From JAWKXU01 sp964468045 (GTDB lineage: Bacteria; Pseudomonadota; Alphaproteobacteria; Sphingomonadales; Sphingomonadaceae), in contig CAYXTO010000011.1 in NCBI GenBank assembly GCA_964468045.1, positions 1 through 64,000 on the forward strand: a stretch of DNA of 64,000 bases, written 5' to 3'. A program made the translations under genes and the position numbers. Shown here piece by piece: positions 36,849 through 45,438 of this stretch; position 1 is the stretch's first letter, and the number at the start of each line of letters is the position of its first letter. Under the pieces are notes generated by a model. That model did no database searches, was not told the DNA's origin, and saw nothing but the letters and a program-made list of their open reading frames with translations.

Positions 36849-37601
36849 ATGGCGGGGCGGATGTCCGGCAAGGTTGCGCTTATTTCTGGCGGCGCCAGCG
36901 GCCTGGGGGAAGCACAGGCAATTCTTTTCGCGCGCGAAGGCGCCCGGGTTGTGATCGGCGACCTCCAGGAAGAGCTCGGCAAGGGCGTGGTGAAAGCGAT
37001 TGCCGGCGAAGGCGGGGAAGCGATCTTCACCCGGCTGGACGTTACCAGCTTCGACAGCTGGAAAGCCGCGGTGCAGTTAGCCGTCGATACTTACGGAAGC
37101 CTCACCACCCTGGTGAACAATGCCGGGATCTTTCACCCTGGCGGCGTTGTCACCGAAACCGACGAGGGCTGGGCCCGGATGATCGCGGTCAACCAGACCG
37201 GTCCGTTCCACGGAATGAAAGCGGCAGTGCCGGAACTGCTCAAGACGGGCAACGCGGCTATCGTGAACATATCCTCCCTCTATGGCCTGATCGGCAGCCC
37301 TGACGCCTTGTCCTATCACGCGACTAAGGGCGCCGTGCGCGTGATGGGCAAGGCGGCGGCGCTGGAATTCGCCCGCCAGGGAATCCGGGTGAACACCATT
37401 TTCCCGGGTCAGATCCGCACCCCGATCCTTGGCGATATCACGCCGGAACAGGACGCCGCGATCAAGGCGTCCATCCCGATGGGCATCGTCGGCGATCCGA
37501 TGGATATCGCTCATGGGTCGCTCTACCTGGCTTCCGACGAGGCGAAGTATGTCTCCGGCGCGGAGTTGTGGATCGACGGTGCCTGGTATGCCGGCAAGTA
37601 A
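36849..37601 (+). CDS. SDR, hydroxysteroid dehydrogenase-like
   Basis: A 250-residue classical SDR: cofactor motif SGGASGLG (13-20), NNAG (90-93), and catalytic Ser143, Tyr156 and Lys160. The sequence resembles 3-alpha/20-beta-hydroxysteroid and cyclic-alcohol dehydrogenases (moderate certainty). ATG 36849 has GGAG eight bases upstream; a TTG five codons earlier is less likely. First gene of a rightward operon with an acyl-CoA dehydrogenase 21 bases downstream. Confidence 0.91.
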   Translation: MAGRMSGKVALISGGASGLGEAQAILFAREGARVVIGDLQEELGKGVVKAIAGEGGEAIFTRLDVTSFDSWKAAVQLAVDTYGSLTTLVNNAGIFHPGGVVTETDEGWARMIAVNQTGPFHGMKAAVPELLKTGNAAIVNISSLYGLIGSPDALSYHATKGAVRVMGKAAALEFARQGIRVNTIFPGQIRTPILGDITPEQDAAIKASIPMGIVGDPMDIAHGSLYLASDEAKYVSGAELWIDGAWYAGK

Positions 37602-37622
37602 TCTGAAATTCGGGGAAAGATA

Positions 37623-38930
37623 ATGGCGTGGGATTTCTCGACCGAGCCTGAGTTCCAGGCGCAATTGGACTGGATGGATTCCTTCGTGCGCGAAGAGATA
37701 GAGCCGATGGATCTCGTCTTTCGGGATCCGGCCGCGCCGTTCGATCCCAACTCCACCGCGCGCAAGATCATGCGCCCGCTCCAGCAGATCGTGAAGGAAC
37801 GCGGCCTGTGGGCCTGCCATCTTGGCCCTGAACTGGGCGGCCAGGGATATGGCCAGCTCAAGCTGGGCCTGATGAACGAAATTCTCGGCCGCAGCCGTTT
37901 TGCCCCGACAGTATTCGGGACCCAGGCCCCGGATACCGGAAACGCGGAAATTCTCGCGCGCTTCGGGACGGAGCAGCAAAAGAAGCAATATCTCCAGCCC
38001 CTGCTGGATGGCGAGATCGTATCCTGCTTCTCCATGACCGAGCCGCAAGCCGGCGCCGACCCCGGGCAATTCACCTGTCGCGCGGAGTTGCGGGACGGCG
38101 AATGGGTGCTCACCGGCGAAAAATGGTTCGCCAGCCATGCCTGCATCGCCGAATTCCTGATCGTGATGTGCATCACCGATCCCGATGTGCCGGTGCATGA
38201 AGGATCGACGACCATCATTGTCCCGCGCGATACGCCGGGCCTCGAGATCATCCGCAACACCGCCGTCGGCCCCAAGGATGTGCTGGGCAGCGGAGTCCAC
38301 GGCTATCTCCGTTTCGAGAATTGCCGGGTTCCTCGCGAAAACGCGCTGGGCGGGATCGGGGAAGGCTTCAAGGTCGCCCAGTCCCGCCTCGGCGGCGGGC
38401 GCATCCATCATGCCATGCGCACCGTCGGCATGCTCAACAAGGCGATGGCGATGATGAGCGAAAGGGCGGTTTCCCGCGTCACCAAGGGGGAACGGCTGGC
38501 CGACAAGCAGATGGTGCAGGAAAAGATCGCGGACAGCTATATCCAGATCACCCAGTTCCGCCTGCATGTGCTCTATGCGGCGTGGCTGCTCGATCAGGAC
38601 AAGGCCTATACGCGCCGGGTCCGCCGCGAGATTTCCGCGATCAAGGCGGCCATGCCCGGCGTGCTGCGCGACGTGATCTATCGCGCGCTCCATCTTCACG
38701 GTTCTCTGGGCATGTCCAACGAAACGCCGCTGATGGACATGTGGCAATATGTGCCGGAAATGGGGATCGTGGATGGCCCCACGGAGGTCCACAAGGTGTC
38801 CGTCGCCAAGGACCTGCTGCGCAATGTCGCCCCTGCCCCGGGCGTCTTTCCCACCTATTTCGTGCCCGACACAAGAGCGGCGGCGGAACGCAAGTTCGCC
38901 AAATATCTCAATGAAGAGGAAGCAGCATGA
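37623..38930 (+). CDS. Acyl-CoA dehydrogenase, ACAD11-like type
   Basis: A 435-residue acyl-CoA dehydrogenase with middle-domain motif SMTEPQAGADPG and C-terminal VDGPTEVHKVSVAK, where Asp384 occupies the catalytic-Glu position as in the ACAD10/11 group. A tail of about 40 residues follows the catalytic domain. Family members either dehydrogenate long or branched acyl-CoAs or, with a kinase, process 4-hydroxyacyl-CoA. GGGGAAAG precedes the ATG. The stop overlaps the next start by four bases. Confidence 0.91.
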   Translation: MAWDFSTEPEFQAQLDWMDSFVREEIEPMDLVFRDPAAPFDPNSTARKIMRPLQQIVKERGLWACHLGPELGGQGYGQLKLGLMNEILGRSRFAPTVFGTQAPDTGNAEILARFGTEQQKKQYLQPLLDGEIVSCFSMTEPQAGADPGQFTCRAELRDGEWVLTGEKWFASHACIAEFLIVMCITDPDVPVHEGSTTIIVPRDTPGLEIIRNTAVGPKDVLGSGVHGYLRFENCRVPRENALGGIGEGFKVAQSRLGGGRIHHAMRTVGMLNKAMAMMSERAVSRVTKGERLADKQMVQEKIADSYIQITQFRLHVLYAAWLLDQDKAYTRRVRREISAIKAAMPGVLRDVIYRALHLHGSLGMSNETPLMDMWQYVPEMGIVDGPTEVHKVSVAKDLLRNVAPAPGVFPTYFVPDTRAAAERKFAKYLNEEEAA

Positions 38931-39388
38931 GCGCACAACTTGAACAGCGGATCGACCAGCTCGAGAGCCGCTTCGCGATGCTCGATCTGGTCAGCGATTA
39001 TTGCCTGGGTTTCGACAAGCACGATTTCGACCGGTTCATGAATATCTGGTGGGAGGATGCGGTCTGGGAAATCGGCCCGCCTTTCGGAAGCTTCGAAGGC
39101 GAGGAAGGCATTACCCACGCCGTGAAGGACATCCTGTGGCCGGCATGGAGTGCCTCGACCCACTTCACTACCAATCTGCGCGTCACCTTCAATAGCGCGG
39201 ATTCTGCTGACGGCATCTGCGACGTCGATTGCATCGGCACGACCAGCGACGGCCAGGCGCAGACGGTTTCCGCAACCTATCGCGACCGGTTCGAACGGCG
39301 GAACGGGGTCTGGAAGATCGCTCTGCGCAATGTCCAGATGCACCATTTCAGCCCATTGGTCGGGATCACCCTGGCTCCGCCGAAATAG
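38927..39388 (+). CDS. SnoaL-like/NTF2-fold protein
   Basis: A 153-residue single-domain protein of the SnoaL/NTF2-like superfamily: an amphipathic N-terminal helix, the YCLGFDKHDFDRFMNIWWEDAVWE segment that lines the cone-shaped pocket, and a curved beta-sheet ending in WKIALRNVQMHHF. The family includes ketosteroid isomerases, dehydratases such as BaiE, and limonene-epoxide hydrolases. The start overlaps the dehydrogenase stop (ATGA). Its substrate is probably a CoA ester or ring intermediate of the same pathway. Confidence 0.83.
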   Translation: MSAQLEQRIDQLESRFAMLDLVSDYCLGFDKHDFDRFMNIWWEDAVWEIGPPFGSFEGEEGITHAVKDILWPAWSASTHFTTNLRVTFNSADSADGICDVDCIGTTSDGQAQTVSATYRDRFERRNGVWKIALRNVQMHHFSPLVGITLAPPK

Positions 39389-39412
39389 CGCCGCCTGCTG
39401 GGAGAGGAAGCG

Positions 39413-40219
39413 ATGGCATTCCATGAAACCGAATGCGGGCGGAATATCTACTTCGAACATTTTCGCGGTGACCGCTGCCCCGTATTTCTGGTGCACGGCT
39501 GGGCCATGTCCAGTGAAGTCTGGAGCTCAGTGATCGAACGGCTGGTCACGGCCGGTCATGCGGTGGTGGCGCTCGATCATCGCGGTTGCGGGCGATCGGA
39601 CCGGGATTTCGAAGACCTGTCGGTGCGGGCCATTGCCCACGACGTGGCAGGCATCGCCGGCCGGCTCGGCCTTTCGCGCATCGTGGTCAACGGCTGGTCG
39701 CTGGGCGGAATGATCGCCGCCGAAGCGGCCTCGCTGCTGGGCGAGCGCGCGGCAGGGCTGGTCCTTACCTGCCCCGCTTCTCCCAGGCTGACCCCGGCAA
39801 GCGACTTTCCCTATGGCGGAGAACCCGAGAACTACACCCGGATGCCGGCGGCGCTGACGGCCGACAGGGCAGGTTTCTTCCGCGGTATCGCTTCCGTGGT
39901 ATGCGCGAAGGATGTCGGCCAGCCGGCCATCGACTGGATGTGGTCGATCTTCATGCGCAGCGGCCCATTCGCATTCCGCTCCATCCTCGATGCCTGCGAT
40001 CAGGACCAGCGTGCGCTGCTCGGCGCACTCGATATCCCGGTTCTCACCGTCATCGGCGGCAGCGACGTGATCGTACAGCCGGAGATCGGACGGCAGGCGG
40101 CAGCATCCGTGAAGGACAGCACGCTCGTGACGTTCGAGGAATCGGGACATGCTCCCTTCCTGGAAGAACCCGAGCGCTACATCACGACTCTTCTCGATTT
40201 CCTCGATCCCCTCGCCTGA
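39413..40219 (+). CDS. Alpha/beta hydrolase
   Basis: A 268-residue alpha/beta hydrolase without signal peptide. The oxyanion segment VHGWAMS, the nucleophile elbow GWSLGG (Ser96) and the C-terminal ESGHAPFLEEPE histidine form the catalytic set. Esterases, lactonases and C-C bond hydrolases share this form, so the reaction cannot be assigned. In an operon with a dehydrogenase and an old-yellow-enzyme homologue, ring-lactone or C-C hydrolysis is plausible. Confidence 0.88.
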   Translation: MAFHETECGRNIYFEHFRGDRCPVFLVHGWAMSSEVWSSVIERLVTAGHAVVALDHRGCGRSDRDFEDLSVRAIAHDVAGIAGRLGLSRIVVNGWSLGGMIAAEAASLLGERAAGLVLTCPASPRLTPASDFPYGGEPENYTRMPAALTADRAGFFRGIASVVCAKDVGQPAIDWMWSIFMRSGPFAFRSILDACDQDQRALLGALDIPVLTVIGGSDVIVQPEIGRQAAASVKDSTLVTFEESGHAPFLEEPERYITTLLDFLDPLA

Positions 40220-40233
40220 CGCGGAACACCTCA

Positions 40234-41343
40234 ATGAGTGCACTGACACCTCTCCTGCAACCATTCGAGTGCAAGTCCCTTCATCTGCGCAATCGCTTCA
40301 TGATGGCGCCGATGTCCCGTTACTTTGCGCCAAGCGGCATCGTGACCTCCGCATCGGCCGACTATTATCGCAGGCGCATCGAAGGCGGCGTCGCCTGCGT
40401 CGTCACTGAGGGGGTTGCGATCGATCGGCCGGGGGCGGTTGCCGCCGATACGATACCCCGTTTTTTCGGAAACGAAGCCTTGGCCGGGTGGGACCGCGTG
40501 CGCCAGGATGTCCAGGCAGCGGGCGGCGCGATAATCCCCCAACTGTGGCACGTGGGCGGCTGCACCGATTTCAATTTCCCGGATTCTCCGCACGATCCTC
40601 TTGAAAGCCCGTCCGGGCTGGTCGGGCCCGACCTTCCCGGCGGACGCCCCATGACCGGGCAGGATGCGGACGAAGTCATAGCATCCTTTGTCAGGGGCGC
40701 GCTCGATGCGCAGCGCCTCGGCTTCGACGCAATCGAGCTTCACGGCGCGCACGGCTACCTGTTCGATCAGTTCTTCTGGAACGTGACCAACAAGCGAGAC
40801 GACCGCTATGGCGGTACGGGCATTGCGGAACGCGTGAAATTCGCCGCCGAAACCGTTGCGGCGATACGGCAGGCGGTCGGCCCGGATTATGCCATCGTCT
40901 TCCGCTTTTCGCAGTGGAAAGTGTATGATTACGAAGCGAAGATCGCCAGTTCCCCGCAGGAGCTGGAAGCCTGGCTCGGACCGCTTGCCGAAGCCGGCGT
41001 CGACATATTCCACTGTTCGGAGCGGCGCTTCTGGGAAAATGCCTTTCCCGGCAGCGACCTCAATCTTGCCGGTTGGGCCAAGAAGGTGACCGGCAAATCC
41101 ACCATCACCGTCGGCTCGGTCGGCCTGGACCGCGACCTGATGGCGGATTTCGTGGATGGACAATCCAGCCCCGCTCTCGAACAGCTGAACGATCTGGCCC
41201 GCAGGTATGAACGGGGAGATTTCGATCTGGTGGCAATCGGCCGCGCCTTGCTTGGGGATGCGCAGTGGCTGCAGAAAGTGCTGGATGGCAGGCTCTCCGA
41301 GCTGTCGCCCTATTCCGCCGAATGCACCAAGACGCTTACTTGA
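40234..41343 (+). CDS. Old-yellow-enzyme family NADH:flavin oxidoreductase
   Basis: A 369-residue FMN TIM-barrel protein. QLWHVGG, the substrate-binding pair in ELHGAHGYLFDQF, the NKRDDRYGG motif and the C-terminal FDLVAIGRALLGD are typical of OYE/2,4-dienoyl-CoA reductase-like enzymes; there is no C-terminal Fe-S or NADH domain as in FadH. It would reduce an activated C=C bond of an enone or dienoyl-CoA. ATG 40234 lies 14 bases after the hydrolase stop. The substrate is presumably an unsaturated ketone from the same pathway. Confidence 0.9.
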   Translation: MSALTPLLQPFECKSLHLRNRFMMAPMSRYFAPSGIVTSASADYYRRRIEGGVACVVTEGVAIDRPGAVAADTIPRFFGNEALAGWDRVRQDVQAAGGAIIPQLWHVGGCTDFNFPDSPHDPLESPSGLVGPDLPGGRPMTGQDADEVIASFVRGALDAQRLGFDAIELHGAHGYLFDQFFWNVTNKRDDRYGGTGIAERVKFAAETVAAIRQAVGPDYAIVFRFSQWKVYDYEAKIASSPQELEAWLGPLAEAGVDIFHCSERRFWENAFPGSDLNLAGWAKKVTGKSTITVGSVGLDRDLMADFVDGQSSPALEQLNDLARRYERGDFDLVAIGRALLGDAQWLQKVLDGRLSELSPYSAECTKTLT

Positions 41344-41421
41344 ACCGCAAGACCGGAAACGGGCAGTAGGAGCAGGAGCTGAAATGGATTACCCAGCAGG
41401 CTGAGCAAGCGGGAGCCAGAA

Positions 41422-42381
41422 TTGATCCGCGACAAGAGCAGCCTCCCTCTGGTCGATCCGGATCTGCTACCCGCTCTGGACGCCTTCCCGCTGCGTCATC
41501 TCTCCCTCGAGATATTGCCCGAAGTCAGAAGGCGGGAATTCCCTGCATTGCCGTTCGACGATCAAGGGGTGGTGCTGGAACAGCGCTGCGTACCGGGTCC
41601 CGATGGCGCTCCGCCTGTTTCCATGCGTATCTATCGTCCAGAGCATACCAACGCGCCGCTTCCCTGCATCTATCACATGCATGGCGGCGGCTATGTAATG
41701 GGCGCGGCAAGGGAGCTTGCGTTTCTCCATTATCCGCTTGTCAAAAGTCTGGATTGCATACTGGTCTCGGTCGACTATCGCCTTGCTCCGGAGGCGCCCT
41801 TCCCCGCTGCCATAGAGGATTGCTACGCCGGGCTTGGCTGGGTGACGCGGAACGCGAAACAATTGGGGATAGATGCTTCCAGGATTGGCGTGATGGGTGA
41901 AAGCGCAGGCGGCGGCCTCGCCGCGGCATTGGCACTGCTTGCGCGCGATCGCGGGGAATATCGTTTGAGCTTCCAGCATCTGATCTATCCCATGCTGGAC
42001 GACCGGACCTGCACTCGCACGCAGCCCCACCCCTTCGCCGGAGAATTCATCTGGCCGCCCGCTAACAATCATTTCGGATGGTCGGCACTGCTCGGGCAGG
42101 AGCCGGGCAGCGATGGCGTTTCGCCTTATGCGGCCCCGGCCAGGGCAACCGATCTTTCCGGGCTCCCGCCGGCCTACATTTCGACCGGCTCCCTGGATCT
42201 CTTCGCCGATGAAGACATCGTCTATGCGAAAAGACTGCTGCAGGCGGGCGTGCCGACGGAACTGAGAATCTATCCCGGGGCTTTCCACGGCTTCGACATT
42301 CTCTCGGACGCGCCGATTGCCATGACTGCCCGGAAGGACAGCTACGCCGCGCTGGCGCAATTCATGAAGAGGCGCAGGTGA
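41422..42381 (+). CDS. Hormone-sensitive-lipase-type esterase
   Basis: A 319-residue alpha/beta hydrolase of the HSL family. His87-Gly-Gly-Gly (MHGGGYVMG) gives the oxyanion hole, Ser161 lies in GESAGGG, and the DLFADED aspartate and FHGFD histidine complete the triad. The start appears to be TTG 41422, which has GGGAG six bases upstream; the nearby ATG at 41383 reads into a stop after six codons. It would cleave a carboxylic ester, perhaps of an acylated substrate or Baeyer-Villiger product. Last gene of the rightward set. Confidence 0.88.
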   Translation: MIRDKSSLPLVDPDLLPALDAFPLRHLSLEILPEVRRREFPALPFDDQGVVLEQRCVPGPDGAPPVSMRIYRPEHTNAPLPCIYHMHGGGYVMGAARELAFLHYPLVKSLDCILVSVDYRLAPEAPFPAAIEDCYAGLGWVTRNAKQLGIDASRIGVMGESAGGGLAAALALLARDRGEYRLSFQHLIYPMLDDRTCTRTQPHPFAGEFIWPPANNHFGWSALLGQEPGSDGVSPYAAPARATDLSGLPPAYISTGSLDLFADEDIVYAKRLLQAGVPTELRIYPGAFHGFDILSDAPIAMTARKDSYAALAQFMKRRR

Positions 42382-42396
42382 ACTGCGCCCCTTGTT

Positions 42397-44742
42397 TCAT
42401 TCCTTTTTCGGCAAGGCGAAAGCCATCACGTAATCGCCGTAGCCCGAATAGAGTGGCGCGCTGCCACCTGCAGCAATCACGACGAATTGGCGACCCGACT
42501 TCTTGCTGACATAGGTCATCGGCGTAGCATGACCGCCCGCCGGAAGGGACGCACGCCACAGCAAATTGCCAGTGTTGATGTCGAAGGCACGAAGAGCACG
42601 TTCCTGCGTAGCGCCGATGAATACCAGCCCGGAACGGGTCGTGATCGATCCACCCGTGTTAGGCACGCCCATTGGCAGCGAAACATGGCTGCGTAGCGCC
42701 CACGGCCCGCTATCGGCCCCGGTTCCCAGCGGCCTTTCCCAAAGAGTCTTGCGCGTATCGAGATCAACCACCGTGATCTTCCCGAAGGGCGGTTCCGTGC
42801 AGGGAACGTCGATTGGCGACAGGAATGCACCGGTGAACAACGCATAGGGCGTGCCCATCTGCGGGACCGGCAGACCCACATGTGCGCCGCCATCCATCGA
42901 GATCTTGACACCCAACTTGTCCGCTTCCTTGCGGGGCACGGTCGAGGTGTAGTTCGCCATGCGGCTCCAGTTCACCACCAGCAGCCTGCGATCCGGATCG
43001 ATGGAGACCCCACCCCAATTGATACCGCCCAGATAGCTGGGATAGGTGATCGAGGGCTTTACGCCCGGTGGCGTGAACGGCCCCTCGTAGCGGGCTTGTT
43101 TGAACTTTATGCGGCACCAGAGCTGGTCGATGGGAGTCAGCCCCCACATGTGCTGCTCGGTCAGGACAGTCGCATCAAAGGATGGCATCCCCGTCGAAAA
43201 GGGCTGCGTGGGCGTGACCCAGTCTCCCGGCGGTGGGCCTTGAGGAACCGGCTTCTCCTCCACCTTTGCCAGCGGCGTGCCATCGGCACGGTTCAACAGA
43301 AAGACCTGTCCCTGCTTGGTGGCCTGGATCAAGGCCGGTACCGTCTTTCCGCCGATGGGCAGATCGATGAGGGTCGGCTGGGCGGAAACGTCATAGTCCC
43401 AGATGTCGTGGTGCACGGTCTGGAAAGTCCAGCGCAGCTTCCCGGTTTCGACATCGAGCGCGGTAATGGAAGACGAATATTTCTCGGAGGCAGGGGAACG
43501 ATGCGCGCCCCAGTAATCCGGCGTCGAATTACCCATCGGGAGATAGACAAGGCCTAGCTGTTCATCACCGCTCATCGTGCCCCAGACATTGGGGGTGCCA
43601 CGCGAATAGTGCTGCCCTTCAGGTGGTTCCCCACTGAAATCCGGGCGCTCCAAGTCCCAGGCCCATACGAATTTGCCTGTCATCACATCGAAAGCCCGGA
43701 TGACGCCTGATGGCTCACCCACATATTGGCCGTCGAACACCCACCCTCCGATGATCACCTTCTCCTTGATAATGAGCGGAGCGGAGGACACGTAGTAATA
43801 GCCTTGAATGACGTGCCCCATGCCCTTCTTGAGGTCCACGCTGCCATTCACGCCGAAGTCCGCGCAAGGCTGCCCGGTGATGGCATCGATTGCCATCAGC
43901 CGCGCGTCCACGGTGTTCATGATGACGCGCTTCGAACACGCGCCGGTCGCCTCGGGAACTTCGTAGAAGCCGAGGCCGCGGCATGCGCCCGAGGGCGGCG
44001 CCTTTACTTTCGGATCGAATACCCAGCGCTTCACGCCCGTTTCAGGGTCGAGCGCAGACACGATATTGTTGCTGGTGCAAAGATAGAGCGTGTCATCGAT
44101 CATGATCGGGGTCGCCTCGAACCCCATGCCGTTGGTCTTGATCACACCGGTCCGGTAAGTCCAGGCATGTTCGAGCTGGCCGACATTCTGCGGCGTGATC
44201 TGCGTCTGCGGAGAATGGCGGGAACCAGCGATGTCGTTGCCGTAATTGCGCCACTCGCCAGAGGCCGGTTCGGCGCTCGCAGCGAGAACCTTTGCTTCGC
44301 CGGTTTCCGGAGCGGAAATTATCGCATAGCGGCTAACCCCATATATCCAGCCGGCCAGCAGCAAGGCGAGCACCGCAATTGCACCGATCAGATGACGGCG
44401 GCGATCCGCCAGCAAAGGCCATGCCACCCAGACGCCCAGCACGACCGGACCGAACAAGCGGCTCTGCAAGCGCCAGGGATCGAGCCCTCCTTCCCACAAT
44501 GCCCAGAGCAGCGTGACCAGCAGCATCGCCCCATAGACCCAGATGCCCCGCCGATCGCCCTTGAAGATCAGCCAGGCCGATGCCGCGACTAGCAGCCCCG
44601 CCGCAAGGTAGTAGAGCGATCCCCCAAGCAAGGCGAGCTGCGCCCCGCCGGCGATCAACACCAGCGCGATCAGCGCGAGAACGACCGACAGCAATTTTCT
44701 GAAAAAACCTGCAGATTCAATCTCGTCTGCGGCTGCCAGCAT
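42397..44742 (-). CDS. Membrane-bound PQQ-dependent dehydrogenase (glucose dehydrogenase-like)
   Basis: A 781-residue quinoprotein. Five N-terminal transmembrane helices (about 17-36, 40-60, 67-83, 97-112, 118-135) precede an eight-bladed PQQ propeller in the periplasm, the layout of membrane glucose dehydrogenase (Gcd). The segment TVHHDIWDYDVSAQPTL contains the Asp acting as catalytic base in that family. It would oxidise a sugar or alcohol and pass electrons to ubiquinone. No pqqABCDE genes occur in the window, so PQQ must come from elsewhere. It lies beside a second, cytochrome-containing PQQ enzyme. Confidence 0.93.
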   Translation of the reverse strand: MLAAADEIESAGFFRKLLSVVLALIALVLIAGGAQLALLGGSLYYLAAGLLVAASAWLIFKGDRRGIWVYGAMLLVTLLWALWEGGLDPWRLQSRLFGPVVLGVWVAWPLLADRRRHLIGAIAVLALLLAGWIYGVSRYAIISAPETGEAKVLAASAEPASGEWRNYGNDIAGSRHSPQTQITPQNVGQLEHAWTYRTGVIKTNGMGFEATPIMIDDTLYLCTSNNIVSALDPETGVKRWVFDPKVKAPPSGACRGLGFYEVPEATGACSKRVIMNTVDARLMAIDAITGQPCADFGVNGSVDLKKGMGHVIQGYYYVSSAPLIIKEKVIIGGWVFDGQYVGEPSGVIRAFDVMTGKFVWAWDLERPDFSGEPPEGQHYSRGTPNVWGTMSGDEQLGLVYLPMGNSTPDYWGAHRSPASEKYSSSITALDVETGKLRWTFQTVHHDIWDYDVSAQPTLIDLPIGGKTVPALIQATKQGQVFLLNRADGTPLAKVEEKPVPQGPPPGDWVTPTQPFSTGMPSFDATVLTEQHMWGLTPIDQLWCRIKFKQARYEGPFTPPGVKPSITYPSYLGGINWGGVSIDPDRRLLVVNWSRMANYTSTVPRKEADKLGVKISMDGGAHVGLPVPQMGTPYALFTGAFLSPIDVPCTEPPFGKITVVDLDTRKTLWERPLGTGADSGPWALRSHVSLPMGVPNTGGSITTRSGLVFIGATQERALRAFDINTGNLLWRASLPAGGHATPMTYVSKKSGRQFVVIAAGGSAPLYSGYGDYVMAFALPKKE

Positions 44743-44898
44743 GCGCCCCCTCCAGCAATCTTATATCACTCAAAGGAGAGGTATTTACCGAAAAACACGT
44801 GATGTAAAGTAGGCTGTCCCCGAAAAGAGGGCACGGAGCCGGCAAGACACAACCACCCGATATACCTTAATTTTTTCTGGGGTCGCAATTCCGGCATA

Positions 44899-44930
44899 CC
44901 CCATCATAAGTCTCATGACTTACAATGGGG
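44899..44930. repeat. Long imperfect hairpin upstream of the PQQ dehydrogenase
   Basis: CCCCAT-ca-TAAGTC-tcat-GACTTA-ca-ATGGGG: two 6-bp perfect stems separated by a 2x2 mismatch, with a 4-base loop. It lies between the EthD-like stop and the dehydrogenase start. No T-run follows on the minus strand, so it is either an operator for a dimeric regulator or a weak terminator. Confidence 0.5.
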
Positions 44931-44953
44931 CAGCGCCGTTGCCTCTCGGGCGT

Positions 44954-45250
44954 TCAATTGCCAGTGCGGAAAAGAGTTGGTTCAAGGTCAGTGAAATTGG
45001 GCACGTCGCCCACTACCGCCGCGGTTCCAGGGGCGCCGAGCGAAGCGTCGATCGATGGCTGATCCTTGAAGCGCAGGATCGCCATCGCGGCAAACGGCTG
45101 CCCGCTATCAGCCGGATAAAGCACTTCCCAACCGAGGAAGCCGGTCGCCGCCCAATGCTCATCGAGCAGCGCCATGTGGGTTGCTTCGTAATAGGCGCGG
45201 TCGAACTTTGCACCGTCGCGATTGGCATAGCTCACAATCAATTTGGCCAA
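44954..45250 (-). CDS. EthD-domain protein
   Basis: A 98-residue protein with the ferredoxin-like EthD fold: DRAYYEATHMALLDEHW near the N-terminus and AAMAILRFKDQ in the middle are characteristic. The start is a TTG at 45250 directly after GGAGAGGAGG; no in-frame ATG fits. EthD-like proteins accompany ether, alcohol and polyketide-modifying oxidoreductases, with an unclear role. Here it sits between two PQQ dehydrogenases and is divergent from the second. Confidence 0.78.
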   Translation of the reverse strand: MAKLIVSYANRDGAKFDRAYYEATHMALLDEHWAATGFLGWEVLYPADSGQPFAAMAILRFKDQPSIDASLGAPGTAAVVGDVPNFTDLEPTLFRTGN

Positions 45251-45283
45251 GATTGCCTCCTCTCCATTGAGCGCCCGGCTTAG

Positions 45284-45357
45284 GGCAATATGGCCGGAAC
45301 TCCCAGCCCTCTTCGCAGGAAGAGTTAGGCAGGCCAGACCTGGCCAAGGATATTGCC
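45284..45357. promoter_or_regulatory. Nested palindromes in the EthD/PQQ-cytochrome divergent promoter
   Basis: GGCAATAT (45284-45291) is repeated in inverse as ATATTGCC (45350-45357), and the perfect palindrome GGCCAGACCTGGCC lies at 45332-45345. They fill the space between divergent genes, which suggests a shared regulator. No regulator gene is adjacent. Confidence 0.4.
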
Positions 45358-45438
45358 TTGCATAGGAGAGAGGAACTGTGGTGTGTCGAAATACAACGGG
45401 ATCTCGAATCCCGCGCGGGAGATGATCGAGCTGTGCTG

